Shown: positions 32,698-44,014 of the stretch, piece after piece
Layout of the letters: every line of letters begins with the position of its first letter
Numbering within the stretch: the stretch's first letter is position 1
NCBI GenBank assembly: GCA_025667525.1
Contig: CM046881.1
Span: 492,301,627 to 492,365,626, forward strand
Length of the DNA stretch: 64,000 bases
Reading direction: 5' to 3'
From: Glebionis coronaria
Lineage: Eukaryota; Streptophyta; Magnoliopsida; Asterales; Asteraceae
The notes under the pieces: generated by a model
Database searches by the model: none
Told to the model about the DNA's origin: nothing
Seen by the model: only the letters and a program-made list of their open reading frames with translations
Translations under genes and position numbers: made by a program

Positions 32698-33053
32698 AGA
32701 ATGCCAGACACAATCCTTCCAACTATCGTTGATTCAAAAGAATACCGATAATCAGGTAAACTCCAACAATCGTTGATTCAACGAATAGCCGATTATGTGG
32801 ATGAAATCGAACAATAAACCCTAACCTGGATTTAAGTTGATTAACAGAAGACTAAAAAGTCATATTTTTTTTATTCATATCTCAATATCCAATACAATGA
32901 ACAAATTCCTAATTTTATAGGAAAACTGAACTTGGGAAAAAAGAAAACAATATTCTTCCCAAAAAACACAAAATAAGAAAATTAATTAAAAGATACCACA
33001 AAATAAGAAAACTAAATAAAAGATATCAACCAGTTTATTCTTGTTCTCCATCA
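32640..33053 (-). repeat. 5' LTR of small element
   Basis: Right copy, next to the primer site. A diverged relative of this LTR sits at 57738-57993. Confidence 0.9.
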
Positions 33054-33219
33054 TTCGTGCAGACGTCATGCGCAGTCAGAAGAAGATACGGGAGATAAAG
33101 GACATGATGTCGTGTCTAATGACGACCTTTTGATCGAAATTTTAATTCAATTACCAATTATCTCTATCCATGTTTTCAAGCTCGTATCCAAACGGTGGTT
33201 ATCACTCATCACATCTCAA

Positions 33220-35659
33220 GTTTTTACTCTTCGCAGGAGCAAAATCCCAAAAATTGATGCCCCTTTAGGTTTCTTTCTTCGCCAACCTCAATCTTATGTT
33301 CGATATGATTTCGTGTCATTCAATTCAAGAATTACGGACAACAAATCTCTGTTACAAGCCAACTTTACTTTTGTTCCCGAGGCAGTTAAAAATTTTACAA
33401 TTGTGCAATCATGCAATGGTTTACTTTTATGTTGCATCAAACGTGATAAGTTCTATGTATACAACCTATCCAATAATCTGTTTAAGCTGCTTCCAAAACG
33501 CCAGTATCCACAACCGTATTCTTCGCCTATTATGAAATTATCTTTTGAACCTACAGAATCGCTTCACTATAAAGTCGTTTGTAATGAATACAGAAATGAT
33601 GATAGTAATAAGGATTTCGCTCAACTACAGACGTACTCTTCAGACACAGGCAACTGGAGTATTTATGGAGAGCGATTTGAAACTGAAATTTTAGAATATT
33701 TTAAAGATGGAATATACTGGAATGGTGCTATTCATATGCTTACTAGCATGAATGGGTCTACACATTTTAAGCTAGCTATTGTAGAGCATCCAACTTTAAC
33801 AACTATACAAACCCCTGTAAACTTTGATGGGATAGTGGAATGTCATTGCAGGTTGTTCATGTCTCGTGGTTCTTTGCTTCTTTTTCGTAGCTTCTATACT
33901 GAGTCCAAAGAGTTCAATGTTTACGAGATGAAGAATGAGTCATCTTATCTTATTAATCTTGATGATACTATAGTGCAATTTCCCAATCCCTTGAAGATGC
34001 GTGATAGATGTATTTGTTGCAGTCTTTGGGGCGTTGTTTTGGGAGAAAAAGAAGAGGATTCCTTCGTAGTGATGGAATTATATGGAAAGGTTGTTCAATT
34101 TAAGTTCACCCTGGAGACTCTCAGTACACTTTGTGATATTGGATCAGATAGGCATGTTGATCGCTTCGAGTTTATTCCATCTTTTGCTCGTGTATGATTC
34201 TAATTTTTGGTTCAGGTTTAATTTCCACGCCATTATATATATGTTCAAGACTTCAAGCTATATTTAACAGAAGTGTTACTGACTTGGTATCAGCTCTATT
34301 TGCTATAAATGTCTCTAACTTTTCATAAATCCTTTGACATGTTCATACTAACCAAAAGTACATTACTAAAAGATTTACTAGTAGCATGTTATTAATTCTA
34401 ATTTAAACCAATGATTAAGATAACTAACACAGTGGGAAATATCTTCCAACTCCAATATAATTTCAACTTTTCAATGTATAAACTTTAGACATAAATATTA
34501 TCATTCTATAGTTAAACAGAGTAGGGCACATTCTTGTATACTTAATGCTATGTTATGGCTAATGGCGTATAGCATCGGGTGCCGTCAGTTGTCACCCTCG
34601 CTAAGTTGGCGTGGCCATTCTCCCAACTCACACCAGTGCACCTATGTCCACCCTCGCCAAACCTGACGCGGGCCAAATGAAGAATCTTATGCTTTTATTT
34701 AGTTAGGTTTCCTGATTTAATTTGGTATGGTGGGTCCCAAAAGTAAGGTTTTGGCTTAAGTTACTCAGGAGAGTGCTTTTCGGTGTGTGAGTAAAAGGAA
34801 AGTGGAAAGGTGAACTGCTCGGGCGACACTAACTTGAGGCACCGGGCACCTATGCTCTTAATGTACGTTTTGGTGAAAATGTTACTGCGCGTACATGTAA
34901 TTCAGTGATAAAGCCTCTTGTGTCGAGATGTATAATTCTATTGTGTGGATGAACACACTTAGCCGGGCTCCAATATACTAAGTCAAACAATAATAGGAAA
35001 CACACTAGCAGGTCAAACAATGTATAAACTTTGAAGACAAGACCGAATTTAATCAAACAATGCATATAAACCACGGAGTAAACAATACGATATTATATCT
35101 ATACGTAACCCTCACAATACAAATGGGTTTTGTATTGATTCCCTTATATGAACCAAACTAGATATCACTTAAGATATGAAGATCGATTCCGTAAAACAAC
35201 TAGGAATTCAAGAAACTAGAACTGAATTCGAAATTGGATTACAAGGATAGTTTGTTACAGATTGTTAGTTACAATAACCCAGAGAGAAAAGAGTTTGTTT
35301 TCACAAACTATCTAATGGGTATTTATACTAAATGGTAGAGTTGACTGCTATGTTGACTTTCCCCAAATGACCCGTATCATTCCCGTATAAAAAGATTGGT
35401 AAATTTCTTGTCTAATTTCTTGTCTTATACTCCGTATTCCATAATGAGATTACAATAACCTAAAGGGCCCTTATCACAATGAGTCAAAATACAACCAAAC
35501 AATAATGATAAGAGTTCATTAAAATTTGACTGATGCACTGGAACTTGGTCCTAGAAATTAACTTGTTTTACATAGATGTCTTATACTGTTCTTGTGTGCC
35601 TAACTCAGGTACGAGGTGCTTTATGTCATATCTATTTCTATAAGGTAGTTTACGTAATT
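33220..35659 (+). repeat. Segmental duplication, copy B
   Basis: Partner of 17536-23941 and an empty-site reference for it. At the Harbinger site it reads GTGCTTTATGTCAT uninterrupted. At the ARID-element site it reads GGTCCTAGAAATTAACTTG uninterrupted. The stretch 34198-35659 has no gene. Confidence 0.85.
35144..35378. mobile_element. Insertion of about 235 bp found only in duplication copy B
   Basis: Copy A reads through this point. Here the insert is flanked by ATTCCC at 35138-35143 and 35379-35384. The ends (TTATATGAACC..., ...GACCCGTATC) show no clear inverted repeat. It could be a solo LTR or a short non-coding transposon; class unknown. Confidence 0.45.
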
Positions 35660-35728
35660 CAATAATTTGCTCATCTATACTTGCTAAGAGACATATAGGG
35701 GCTTGTACTTGTAATCTACAGTAATACT

Positions 35729-36290
35729 TTAAAGCCGATTCTTTGATTTTTCAACCTTCATCAACAACTTCTTATTCTTATCATATACTGCCAATCTGTT
35801 TCCTTCCATAATGACTTGCAACTTCCCCTTTATCTGTACATACGACCCATCTCCAAAACGTACTCTTCCTGACACGTTTTCATCAATATCCCTAAAATGG
35901 CTCTTGTTACCCGTCATATGGTTACTTGCTCCACTATCCAATCATTAATGATTGTAGCGGTGCTTTCTGCACCTTTTCATCTCCAACGTGTTGCTTCTTT
36001 AACGATTCCCACAATTCCTTAGCCGTTTCACAATTTGCTACTTGTAAAATCACGTCTTCAGTCAACGCTTGATATAAGAAGGCTATTGTCGCCTTGTCCT
36101 TCTTATGTCTACCTCCGTTTCATCTTTAGGTTCTATTGTCTCCCACAAACCATGTGCCTCTAATATGACCTTAATTTTTATAGCCCAAACCGTTTAGTTT
36201 GTGTTTTTTAATTTAGGGTATTGGTAGTGTGTCGTGGGTGCTTCGTTTTTTGATGGTGTAGATTTTGAGGTATCTTCGTCGACCATCTTG
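35729..36290 (-). pseudogene. Copia gag-protease remnant, frameshifted and internally deleted
   Basis: From about 36290 leftward the minus strand reads a copia gag start (KMVDEDTSKS..., VWAIKIKVILEAHGLWETIEP) and, after frameshifts, QVANCETAKELWESLKKQHVGDEK in pieces. Then it jumps straight to the protease active site [11 protein letters not shown] (35941) and its downstream part to 35729. The zinc knuckle expected between gag and protease is absent. No integrase or RT follows. It belongs with the LTR at 37187-37449 on its right. Confidence 0.75.
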
Positions 36291-37171
36291 AAAGTGTTTA
36301 ATATCTTCACTTTCGTGTAGGAATTATGTGTGCTAGTATGGTATCTTCTAATAAGGGATTATAATTAGGTATAGGAAATCCTAATATCTAAAGTAATAAA
36401 TCTATATTACTTCTAGTTAATCTAAAAGCCAAGTATGAAACTTGTGACCTCGGCGTTGTGTTTTGCGCACAACCTTGTTCCCTTTGTTATACCCCGCTAC
36501 GCTTTTCCTTTTTTTCTCACACGTTGCTACCTTTTCCTTTTTTTGCCTTGTCCGACAAAAAAAAAATCACACGCTGCCCGATATCGCTTGCTTCTTTCCT
36601 TTTTTTTTGCCATGTCCGACAAAAATCACATTGCCCGATATCCCTTCTTCTTCCTTGTCTCATTCGACAAATTCCAGCACCTTGTCCGATTTGTTTTCCA
36701 AATCTGTCTTCCTTTACAAACAAGTATCCTTTTTGTTCCCGCTCAATCCTTGTGGTTCTTCCTGTGTCGTCTCGACACTCTTCAATGATTCTATATCACG
36801 TTTGTGATACAAATCTTCCACAAAAGCGTTCCTCGCGATTTGGTCCTCGTGTCTCCTATCCAACTTTGTCTATTTGTATTCGGATTCAAGACAAAAGTTT
36901 CCCACTCGTTTACTAATCCAAACGAAGTGTTTCGTTCTTGTTTTTCTGTGTTGCGATACCGCCCAACACAACGACAAGAAACCCAGGCTGTGCCTTCCTC
37001 TCGTTCTTCTATTCAAAACGAGGGCGTTCTTCCTTTCCCTTCGATGTTCCAACGAAGTTTTATCCCACCGTATCGTGGTGTATCACATCTGCAACCCTAC
37101 GCACAAAACTGGTCGTTCACTACCCCTTTTCTGCGTTTTCTTTCATATGAATCAAACGTTGTATAACACTT
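36291..37171 (-). other. Leader region of the copia remnant, C/T-rich on the plus strand
   Basis: Lies between the primer site at 37172-37184 and the gag remnant. Imperfect repeats of GCCCGATATC and TTGTCCGACAAA occur at 36550-36680. Several overlapping open frames here (36435-37179) reflect a biased composition rather than genes. Confidence 0.5.
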
Positions 37172-37186
37172 GCTCTTGATGCCAAA

Positions 37187-37449
37187 TGTTGTCCCAATAT
37201 TCTGGATCGATGTTATATTGTTTATGAGTTGCAAATATACGAAGAAGTAAATGTATTAATCCAACCTTGTAACGTATACATGTGTTTGTATATATATGCA
37301 TCGAATGGACATGACCCCAAACGACGCGACCTTTCACAAACCCTAACCGACTTAACCGAAAAGCGGTTATTAAGTTTCTAATGTACCCTAACGGTCCTTA
37401 TAGTTTAACTAACTATATATATAGCATAAATCTAGATTATTGGTTCACA
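37187..37449 (-). repeat. Copia LTR, 263 bp, with primer site on one side and purine tract on the other
   Basis: Plus strand TGTTGTCCC...TTCACA. To the left is the minus-strand primer site TGGCATCAAGAGC (37172-37184). To the right is CTCCCCCTGTAAGG, whose minus strand is a polypurine tract. One LTR flanked by both signals implies two copies sharing it, either a tandem arrangement or recombination. The DNA at 37450-37800 would be the 3' end of the second copy and has no gene. Confidence 0.6.
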
Positions 37450-37890
37450 CTCCCCCTGTAAGGTTTAGCTAGTATGACACTACGACACTATGACACTATA
37501 CTTATCGACATTGGTTTTAATTAATCGATTCAGAAGTTGTTAGATTAGTCTGTTGTTTTAGGTTTCGGCTGATAGATGTAACAACTTAGCAATGGTCTCT
37601 TGTTGTGTATAATGTTTGCCACTGATCACCTCTCGTTAGATAGCCAAGAAAATTATTGTGTGCCTAAAGACTAACAGGAACATAATGAATTTAAAGAGAG
37701 ATCGATATCCCTACTTATATGCTGATCTTTAGTTATGACTAATAATATATCATGTTGATTTAGATTATATTTATTTATTTATTTAGTTACTAAGACCTTG
37801 TGCAGTCATAAAAATTAGATTTCACGTCACGTGGACAACATAACCAACTCCAACCAGAAAAAGAAAACAGCAACAACATACATACACAGA

Positions 37891-39010
37891 TCATACCTGT
37901 AAAGGAAGGCGAGCAAAAGATGTAATGAACTCAAAGCTAGCAGGAGGGCCAGAAGATTGATCATTAATGAGAGTTGAAACATTCCGTGACATGAAGCTGT
38001 ATCGTAGAACCTTTCCATCTAAAAACATTACAAGAAACGAATCATCTTACCTCTCTCCTAACATAATACTCAAAACGCGAAAAGAATCCGATTTACGGTT
38101 TCGGCTTCTTCTTAGGTTTTGGATTTTAGGCCATGACTAGGCGTACTTCTCCGACATTCATCCATCCAACATTCATCCAGAGTAACAGAATACTTCATTG
38201 AAAACCCGGAATCGTCATTACTGATCTCGTAAACATACATCCTTAGGGCAGGAGTTTCAACCATAGTAACAAGAAGCGAACAACCACGAGATTCAAACAA
38301 CTGGGCATAATCACAATCCCCCGTACCATCCAAGGTTTCATGGGTATATTTGTTCTCTTTATGCTCTACATCTAACTTGTGATATACAATCTGCCCATTT
38401 GGAAAACTTAGCCAATGCATTGCATCATTCCAATATACCCCTTCAGGAAAAAATGCAAAATCTCTGGGCCGATTACTTATGTTATCAAATATAGTCCATT
38501 TGCTTGTTTTCGAAGAGTAAACTTGATTTTCAATCATATCACAATTAGCATTATAAAATTGAGCATTCACCACTTTGTAATAAGGTGATCTGGTTGGATC
38601 AAAAGCCATTTTGTAACCACCCTCTAGAGCCTCACAAACACCGAAAACCAGATGATCATCTTGTGGAAGCTTCTTAAACATATTTTTAATGGATGGATTG
38701 TACACATAAAGATCACACCATCCGATACAACATAAAAGCAAAACATTGCATGAATCCAATATTTTAAAAGATTTACATGCCAAGGGGGAATGTAATGGAT
38801 AACTGTTGGACGGAATCCTGATACAATAGCGTTATTTTGATGTAGGTTTTTGGGAATTTTACTTGAAGGATCTTTCGCAGCCAAAGTCAGAGGCATCTGC
38901 ACCTGATGGCGGACACTAGGTACGCATGTTTGATGGCAGTTCTGATTGAGTGTGTTTATTGGTCGGGAATACAAGCGAGTAAGAAGCTTCAACATCACGT
39001 CATTCGTCAT
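37891..39010 (-). pseudogene. F-box gene 4, decayed
   Basis: Starts at the ATG at 39010 (MTNDVMLKLL...), a degenerate F-box start. It shifts frame near 38780 into the FBA part (SFKILDSCNVLLLCC ... YVYNPSIKN ... VYWNDAMHWL). A stop follows at 38112-38114, and a further frame change and TAA precede the C-terminal part (FLDGKVLRYSF ... SFEFITSFARLPLQ), ending at TGA 37891-37893. It is more diverged from copies 1-3 than they are from each other, and in opposite orientation. Confidence 0.75.
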
Positions 39011-40300
39011 TTTCTAAACTCTGGTTAAAAGACACGTGGATTGTTCCCTTGGCAAACTAAACCCAAACCAACTATATTTTACCGGGCTGATAGTCCCTTT
39101 TACCCAAAAAAACCCAAACCGACTAGACACACTTGAACCAGTTACCACGCGATAGCATTGGGACTTTGGAGCTCATGATGGCATGTATAAGAAGCTTATG
39201 ATGGCATTTACAAGAAGCTTATTTTGTTTACCGACATTGATAGCTTTGAACATGAAGATGACTATATTATTTTATGTTTATCAAGATCAGAGAGCATGAA
39301 TCTTATGTATCTATATCACAAAATCATGAATGTATATGATGAGCGAAAAAGGATGACTATGTATAATCATGGTTTTCGTCAAGGTTAATGAGCATAATAT
39401 TTCTTGATAGTGTTATTGCTAACTTGAGCTATGTAAGATTGAAATTTCGATGAAATTGTCGATTCACATTTACCACGAGACTACAACGGTACAACCATCC
39501 AACAACCCGTCACAATGTGCGGGATATGTCAAAACATTATTATTATTATACTATTATTATGTGACTTATGTGAGAATCTCGCGCTGTGGAATTTACAAGT
39601 ATCTAGTATATTGAGCCCATTGTCACCCTTTTTCAAATAAGCAGATAAGTTGTATTAATTAGCCCGTTCTTGAAAAGCCTTTGACATGTCTTTAAGGAGG
39701 TTTGTGAACTAGCGTTGCGCGTTTGAGTGTTTGCGTACTGTATCGTTTACGGTTATTTAATACTTGTTTTGACTAAATAACTAACGACTTGCTATGTATA
39801 TACGCGAAAATCAATTCTTAAAAATAAAATAGCCCAAGCGCACGCTGAAGCCCAAGTGATCCAAAAGAAGCCAGGCACGCACAGGGCGGTGAGCCAATAA
39901 AATATCCGCTAATGGTATTGTATAAATAATAGATAATTGGGATTTTTGGTTCATCGTGACTACGCCTTAATAACTTCTACACGACATTGTTTCCGCTAGT
40001 CGTTATCGCAGGTAAGATAAATCAATCTAAAAGGTAGCTTATTTGACACACTTTTTTCTTATTGTTATATCAACATTGTTAGCTTATTTAATACACTTTT
40101 TTCTTATTGTTATATTACATATAATCGAGGATTTGAGGTTTATAAGCTTTTTTAGAAACCAATCACAAAACAGTTTCTTAAAACAGGATATGTGTGCCCA
40201 ATAAGCTTTTAAGAACAATAAGTTGTTTGGTATTGAAACTAGCATATCTTATTTTTCTAATTCAAAGAGTTCATATAATCATAATGTCACATTTGGGCAA
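39011..40300. other. Intergenic, no gene seen
   Basis: AT-rich DNA with no open frame of note or recognisable repeat ends. ATCTCGCGCTGTGG...TATCTAGT near 39575-39611 vaguely recalls a Helitron end but lacks a hairpin. Confidence 0.4.
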
Positions 40301-40322
40301 TATATATATATATATATATATA
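40301..40322. repeat. TA microsatellite, 11 units
   Basis: (TA)11 directly left of the MITE at 40323. Confidence 0.95.
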
Positions 40323-40710
40323 GGGGGACTTTATTTACAGAACCCATCTTAGTGACAGAACTTGCAGAACTCTTGTTTTTGAAGGCAAACATGTATGTCT
40401 GAAGGAGTACATGTATGTTTTTGAAAGCGGACATGTATGTTTTTGGATCGGTGCACATACATGCATGCGCGCTTTCAAAAATGTATGTTTTTGAATGTGT
40501 GCACATACATGCATGCACGCCCTCAAACATGTATTTTTTATATCTTTTTTTTAATTAAATTTAATTTTGACAAAAAGAACTTTTAATATGATTCGCGAAT
40601 ACAAATATTCTTTAAAAACATACATGTACTCCTTCAGACATACATGTTTTCATTCAAAAACAAGAGTTCTGCAAGTTCTGTCACTAAGATGGGTTCTGTA
40701 AATAAAGTTA

Positions 40711-40713
<3 letters not shown>
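40323..40713. mobile_element. MITE with inverted repeats of about 50 bp, inserted in a TA microsatellite
   Basis: Left arm (from about 40328) TTTATTTACAGAACCCATCT and so on to TTGTTTTTGAA; the right arm repeats it inverted, ending CTGTAAATAAAGTTACAC at 40713. Inner parts hold several ACATGTATG and ACATACATGCATGC units that can form smaller hairpins. TA flanks on both sides fit Tc1/mariner (Stowaway) or other TA-targeting MITEs, but the microsatellite hides the duplication. Confidence 0.75.

Positions 40714-40785
<72 letters not shown>
40714..40785. repeat. TA microsatellite, 36 units
   Basis: 72 uninterrupted bases of alternating TA to the right of the MITE. It generates YIYIYI open frames on both strands. 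Confidence 0.95.
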
Positions 40786-40786
<1 letters not shown>

Positions 40787-41296
40787 TGCCTTACATATAA
40801 ACCTAGATGTGAAGCGCGTGAATGTGAACCGGTTACGGATACTATCTGCTGCATTCTAATGTTATTGTTCCAAGCTAGATAAACGATCCAGCACTGCAAA
40901 TGCTGCCTTTTTTGCCCTTTTGTTTATTCTTTTAACTATGTTTGGCATTTGCCTCCTGCGGTTTCACTAGAAACAAAATTGATCAATTCCTTATTAGTTC
41001 TACTATACGGCATGCATTGTCTCACGTATACTGATTTTTTTTTAAATATGATTGCAGGTGATAATTCCCAATCAATACCAAGGTATGGACAACCAAAGAT
41101 CAACCATCTAAATAGTTTACTTTCGACAACTTGCACTCTCTATTGAAAACAATTCCAAGGAATCCATACTTAACAAAATATACACTCCCAAACACCCCCT
41201 TACACTGAGTATACTATAGAATTAACCACTTGGATTGTTAGATTTATTTGAAAAGCATTCTGAAAACTGTTCAATTATCTTTAGGAAAAGCAAAAG

Positions 41297-42917
41297 ATGA
41301 CTTCCGCAAGTGAGAATACAGATAGGTTAACCAGTTTACCTGATGAGCTTCTTTCACGGATACTCTCGGTCATGCCTACCAAATTTGCTATGCAAACTTG
41401 TATTTTGTCAAAAAGTTGGAGATACAGTTGGACGTTGGCCGACAGCCTTGACTTTGATGATATTCACCACAGTCTCCACAACAAAGACAAAAATGCCCAA
41501 TTCCGCTGGAGCGAGGTTCATGACCGTCTTTATGGATCAAAGCCTTCTCCAGAATTTCAACAGAAAATCTATCGAACATAATGCTTTTCAACATTTGTGG
41601 ATCAGGTATTTGAGTTATCCAAAAGACCCCAATTAAAAAAATTCCGATTCCACGTTGGGAGTGATTGGATTTGTGTTTCAAAGTCAGTTGTGTCAGAGTG
41701 GATAAATAAAGCAATTATGTTAAATGTTTGTGAGCTAGACATAGGAGTTAGATATAATCAGTATCACTATATAGAATTTCCTTTGAGCATGTCCACTTGC
41801 AAGACACTTACAAAATTTACACTACATATTCTTAACGAATGTTGGATCTGCCCATCTTCCATCAATCTTCCATTCCTAAAAACCCTCGACATCTTTTGCC
41901 CAAAAACAAAAACCCCCAACATCTATTGTGTTGACCGTGCACTTGAAGTCATTCACGCCTGCCCAGTACTTGAAAACTTGTCTCTAGAGAGCTCTTGCAA
42001 CAACAAAGATTACACATTTAACATTCCTACTTTAAGGAAACTGAAACTAACAATCTCGAAATCAGGACCAGTTAACAAAGTTTTCTTAAATGTCCCGAAT
42101 CTTGAACACCTCTTTCTTGGTGGGGACTTGTGCTCGAATTTTTACATGGAAGATTTGTCATCTAAGGTTGAGGTAAGAGTATCATGTGAAATAGTAAATG
42201 ATTCTTGTCTATTGGCTGAGCTTTTAAAAAGACTAAGTGGAGCTAAGTACATTTCCTCAACTAACGTAAGTTTCTTATTCTTTTTTTTTTTTTAATATTT
42301 CAGGTTTTTCAGTTATCAGTTAGAGTTTTTATTGTTAAATATCTCAATTACTGATACTTACTTTTTCTTATTTTTGTTCATTCAACTAAGTACCCTGATG
42401 GGAAGCATGTAAATTTGAAGTATCCAAATTCGAAGTATCCAAATTTGAAGCGATTGGAGTTAAACGGTTATGTTGGTCTGGGATGGCAGTTAATCACTCA
42501 AATTCTGGAAAATTGTTCAGAGTTGGGTTATTTAAGCTTTGAAAAGGTACTACTAAATTTTATTTGTGTTATAGTGGTTTTACGGTTTTAAGCTTGGTGT
42601 ATCCTTAAAATAACGGTGGGTTTTGTTTATCTTTCTTGTGTTACTCAAATCAAAAGCCAAATGAAGGTTGCTGGAATGAACCAGAGTCTGTTCCCACTTG
42701 TATGCTTCTGAGCCTTAAGACCATGAAATATGCAAATGCCACGTGCTACTGGGATGATATGCGGTTCTTGAAGTTCATGTTGGGAAATTCAAATGTTTTA
42801 AAGACGCTAACACTCCGGTATGCTCCTACATTATCTGACACAGAGAAGACAAGGTTGCGCAAAAACATAGCTATGCATGCAAAGGCGTCGAAGGATTGTG
42901 AGATTTGTTTTGTTTAG
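41297..42917 (+). pseudogene. F-box/FBD/LRR gene, three exons, one premature stop
   Basis: Model: exon 1 41297-42265 (|GTAAGT), exon 2 42391-42546 (AACTAAG| ... |GTACTAC), exon 3 42657-42917; all junctions are phase 0 and give 461 codons, normal for the family. The F-box is at residues about 10-50 (DRLTSLPDELLSRILSVMPTKF). Leu-rich repeat-like segments follow (LPFLKTLDI, CPVLENLSLESSC, LRKLKLTI, VPNLEHLFL). The C-terminal FBD domain is in exon 3 (GCWNEPESVPTCMLLSLKTM ... FLKFMLGNS). The only damage seen is TAA at 41579-41581 in exon 1, with the frame unbroken on both sides. The protein would be an SCF substrate receptor. Confidence 0.85.
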
Positions 42918-43547
42918 AGTTGAACTCATAAAATATCGTAAATGTAAGCTTACTCCCTAAATAAATAAACTTTGAGGAGTCATCTTCAGTTTGCCACTAT
43001 ATTGATAGTTTTACAAAACATAATCTTGATACGAGTTATTAATTATGATCTTTATATAGATTTCGTTATTGAGTAACTTATTTACCGGGAGCCATTTGGT
43101 ATAGCTATAGTAAGGCGGAAAATAAGGTGTTTCTCTTCAAGATAGAACATCAAATTGTTGTTCCCTTTATGTTGATTGCAAAGAATAACTAAAATTATCC
43201 GACCACTTCCCGCGGTGACACTAATGTGAATTTAAATGTGGCTTTCCTTTTAACATCTTGATTTGTGTATCTTAAGAGGGAGCAACATTATTCCAATGAA
43301 TATGCTTACATGCTTAATTTATAAAGGGTTGATCCATAATTATCCTCAAGGGGCTCAAGTTTGAACACGCCACATACACTGATCAACCAAATCCGACAAC
43401 CATGACAACTTTGTATTGGTGCATCAGTATATGTAGTTCTGCATATATCTTACATGCAGTAAGACCAATTTTATTTACGTGTGGCCTCCTATCATTCTTA
43501 AATTAACCAGAACACCTCTAGCTGTTTTCTTCTTGTTGCGTATACGG
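42918..43547. other. Intergenic, no gene seen
   Basis: Non-coding flank between the FBD gene and the copia element. Confidence 0.5.
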
Positions 43548-43552
43548 GTAAG

Positions 43553-44007
43553 TGTAGAAAAATAAGGCTAGATGATTTAACAACACTTTCATTCACTTCA
43601 AACAATCAAAGGAACGAGAGAGTTTATAAGAATCAAAATCCACCACAGTATAAACTGGTATGGATCTATTATCTAACCTGATAATAGTTTTACAAATCAA
43701 ACAAACAAAAAATACTAGATGAAAAACCCAGAGATGAAGTAAGTTATGTGTGTCGCCATTGATGGCTGCACAAGAGAAAACACACACACTTGACTTGACC
43801 CTAACTCAAAATGAGTTAGGGTATTATAAGCAAAACATAGCAAGGTTCACCCAAACACGCTTGGGCCTTCAACCCGAGAGCCCAATAAGTCCAACGGCTA
43901 GCCTTGATAAACTTCCCTTCACTTGTCCATCTTTAGACCCTGAAAATAAGAGAAAATACAAGTTAGTCCTTGTAACTTTTGAATATCAGATTACAAGGAT
44001 TTTAACA
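43553..44007 (-). repeat. 3' LTR of copia element
   Basis: TGTAGAAAAATAAGG...TTTTAACA. It contains the hairpin CCCTAACTCAAAATGAGTTAGGG (43799-43821) just before a TATTATAA box-like segment. Confidence 0.93.
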
Positions 44008-44014
44008 TCCCCCC

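Larger units (their letters stand above)
31650..33053 (-). mobile_element. Small non-autonomous LTR retrotransposon, 1,404 bp
   Basis: Two 414-bp LTRs (31650-32063, 32640-33053), TGATGTAG...CATCA, with about five differences by eye. Target duplication TTCGT at 31645-31649 and 33054-33058. The minus-strand primer site TTGGTATCAAGAGCC touches the right LTR; the purine tract AGTGAGGGAGAA touches the left LTR. The 576-bp interior is one open frame. It lies in opposite orientation to the F-box gene it interrupts. Confidence 0.93.
31628..34197 (+). pseudogene. F-box gene copy 2, split after 22 coding bases by an LTR element
   Basis: The original ATG is inferred at 31628: MENVGCS then the 1.4 kb insertion. 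Removing the element and one copy of its target duplication continues in frame as CRRHAQSEEDTGDKGHDVV into the F-box (SNDDLLIEILIQLPI..., about 33112) and the FBA region, ending FEFIPSFARV at 34197. This mirrors F-box 3, whose N-terminus has HEVMSSDDLLIEIL. The remaining frame has no ATG before about residue 142 of the 361-codon open part, so the locus is probably inactive. Its body is otherwise undamaged, giving a full ancestral length of about 385 residues. It is the near-identical duplicate of copy 1. Confidence 0.85.

Noticed and set aside
36435..37179. Five overlapping frames of 60-152 codons
   Set aside because: C/T-rich leader of a copia remnant; Phe/Ser/Pro-biased shadows without motifs.
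39560..39615. Helitron-like 3' end (TATCTAGT)
   Set aside because: No GC hairpin before CTAG and no 5' end found.
40644..40899. YIYIYI frames
   Set aside because: TA microsatellite translation.
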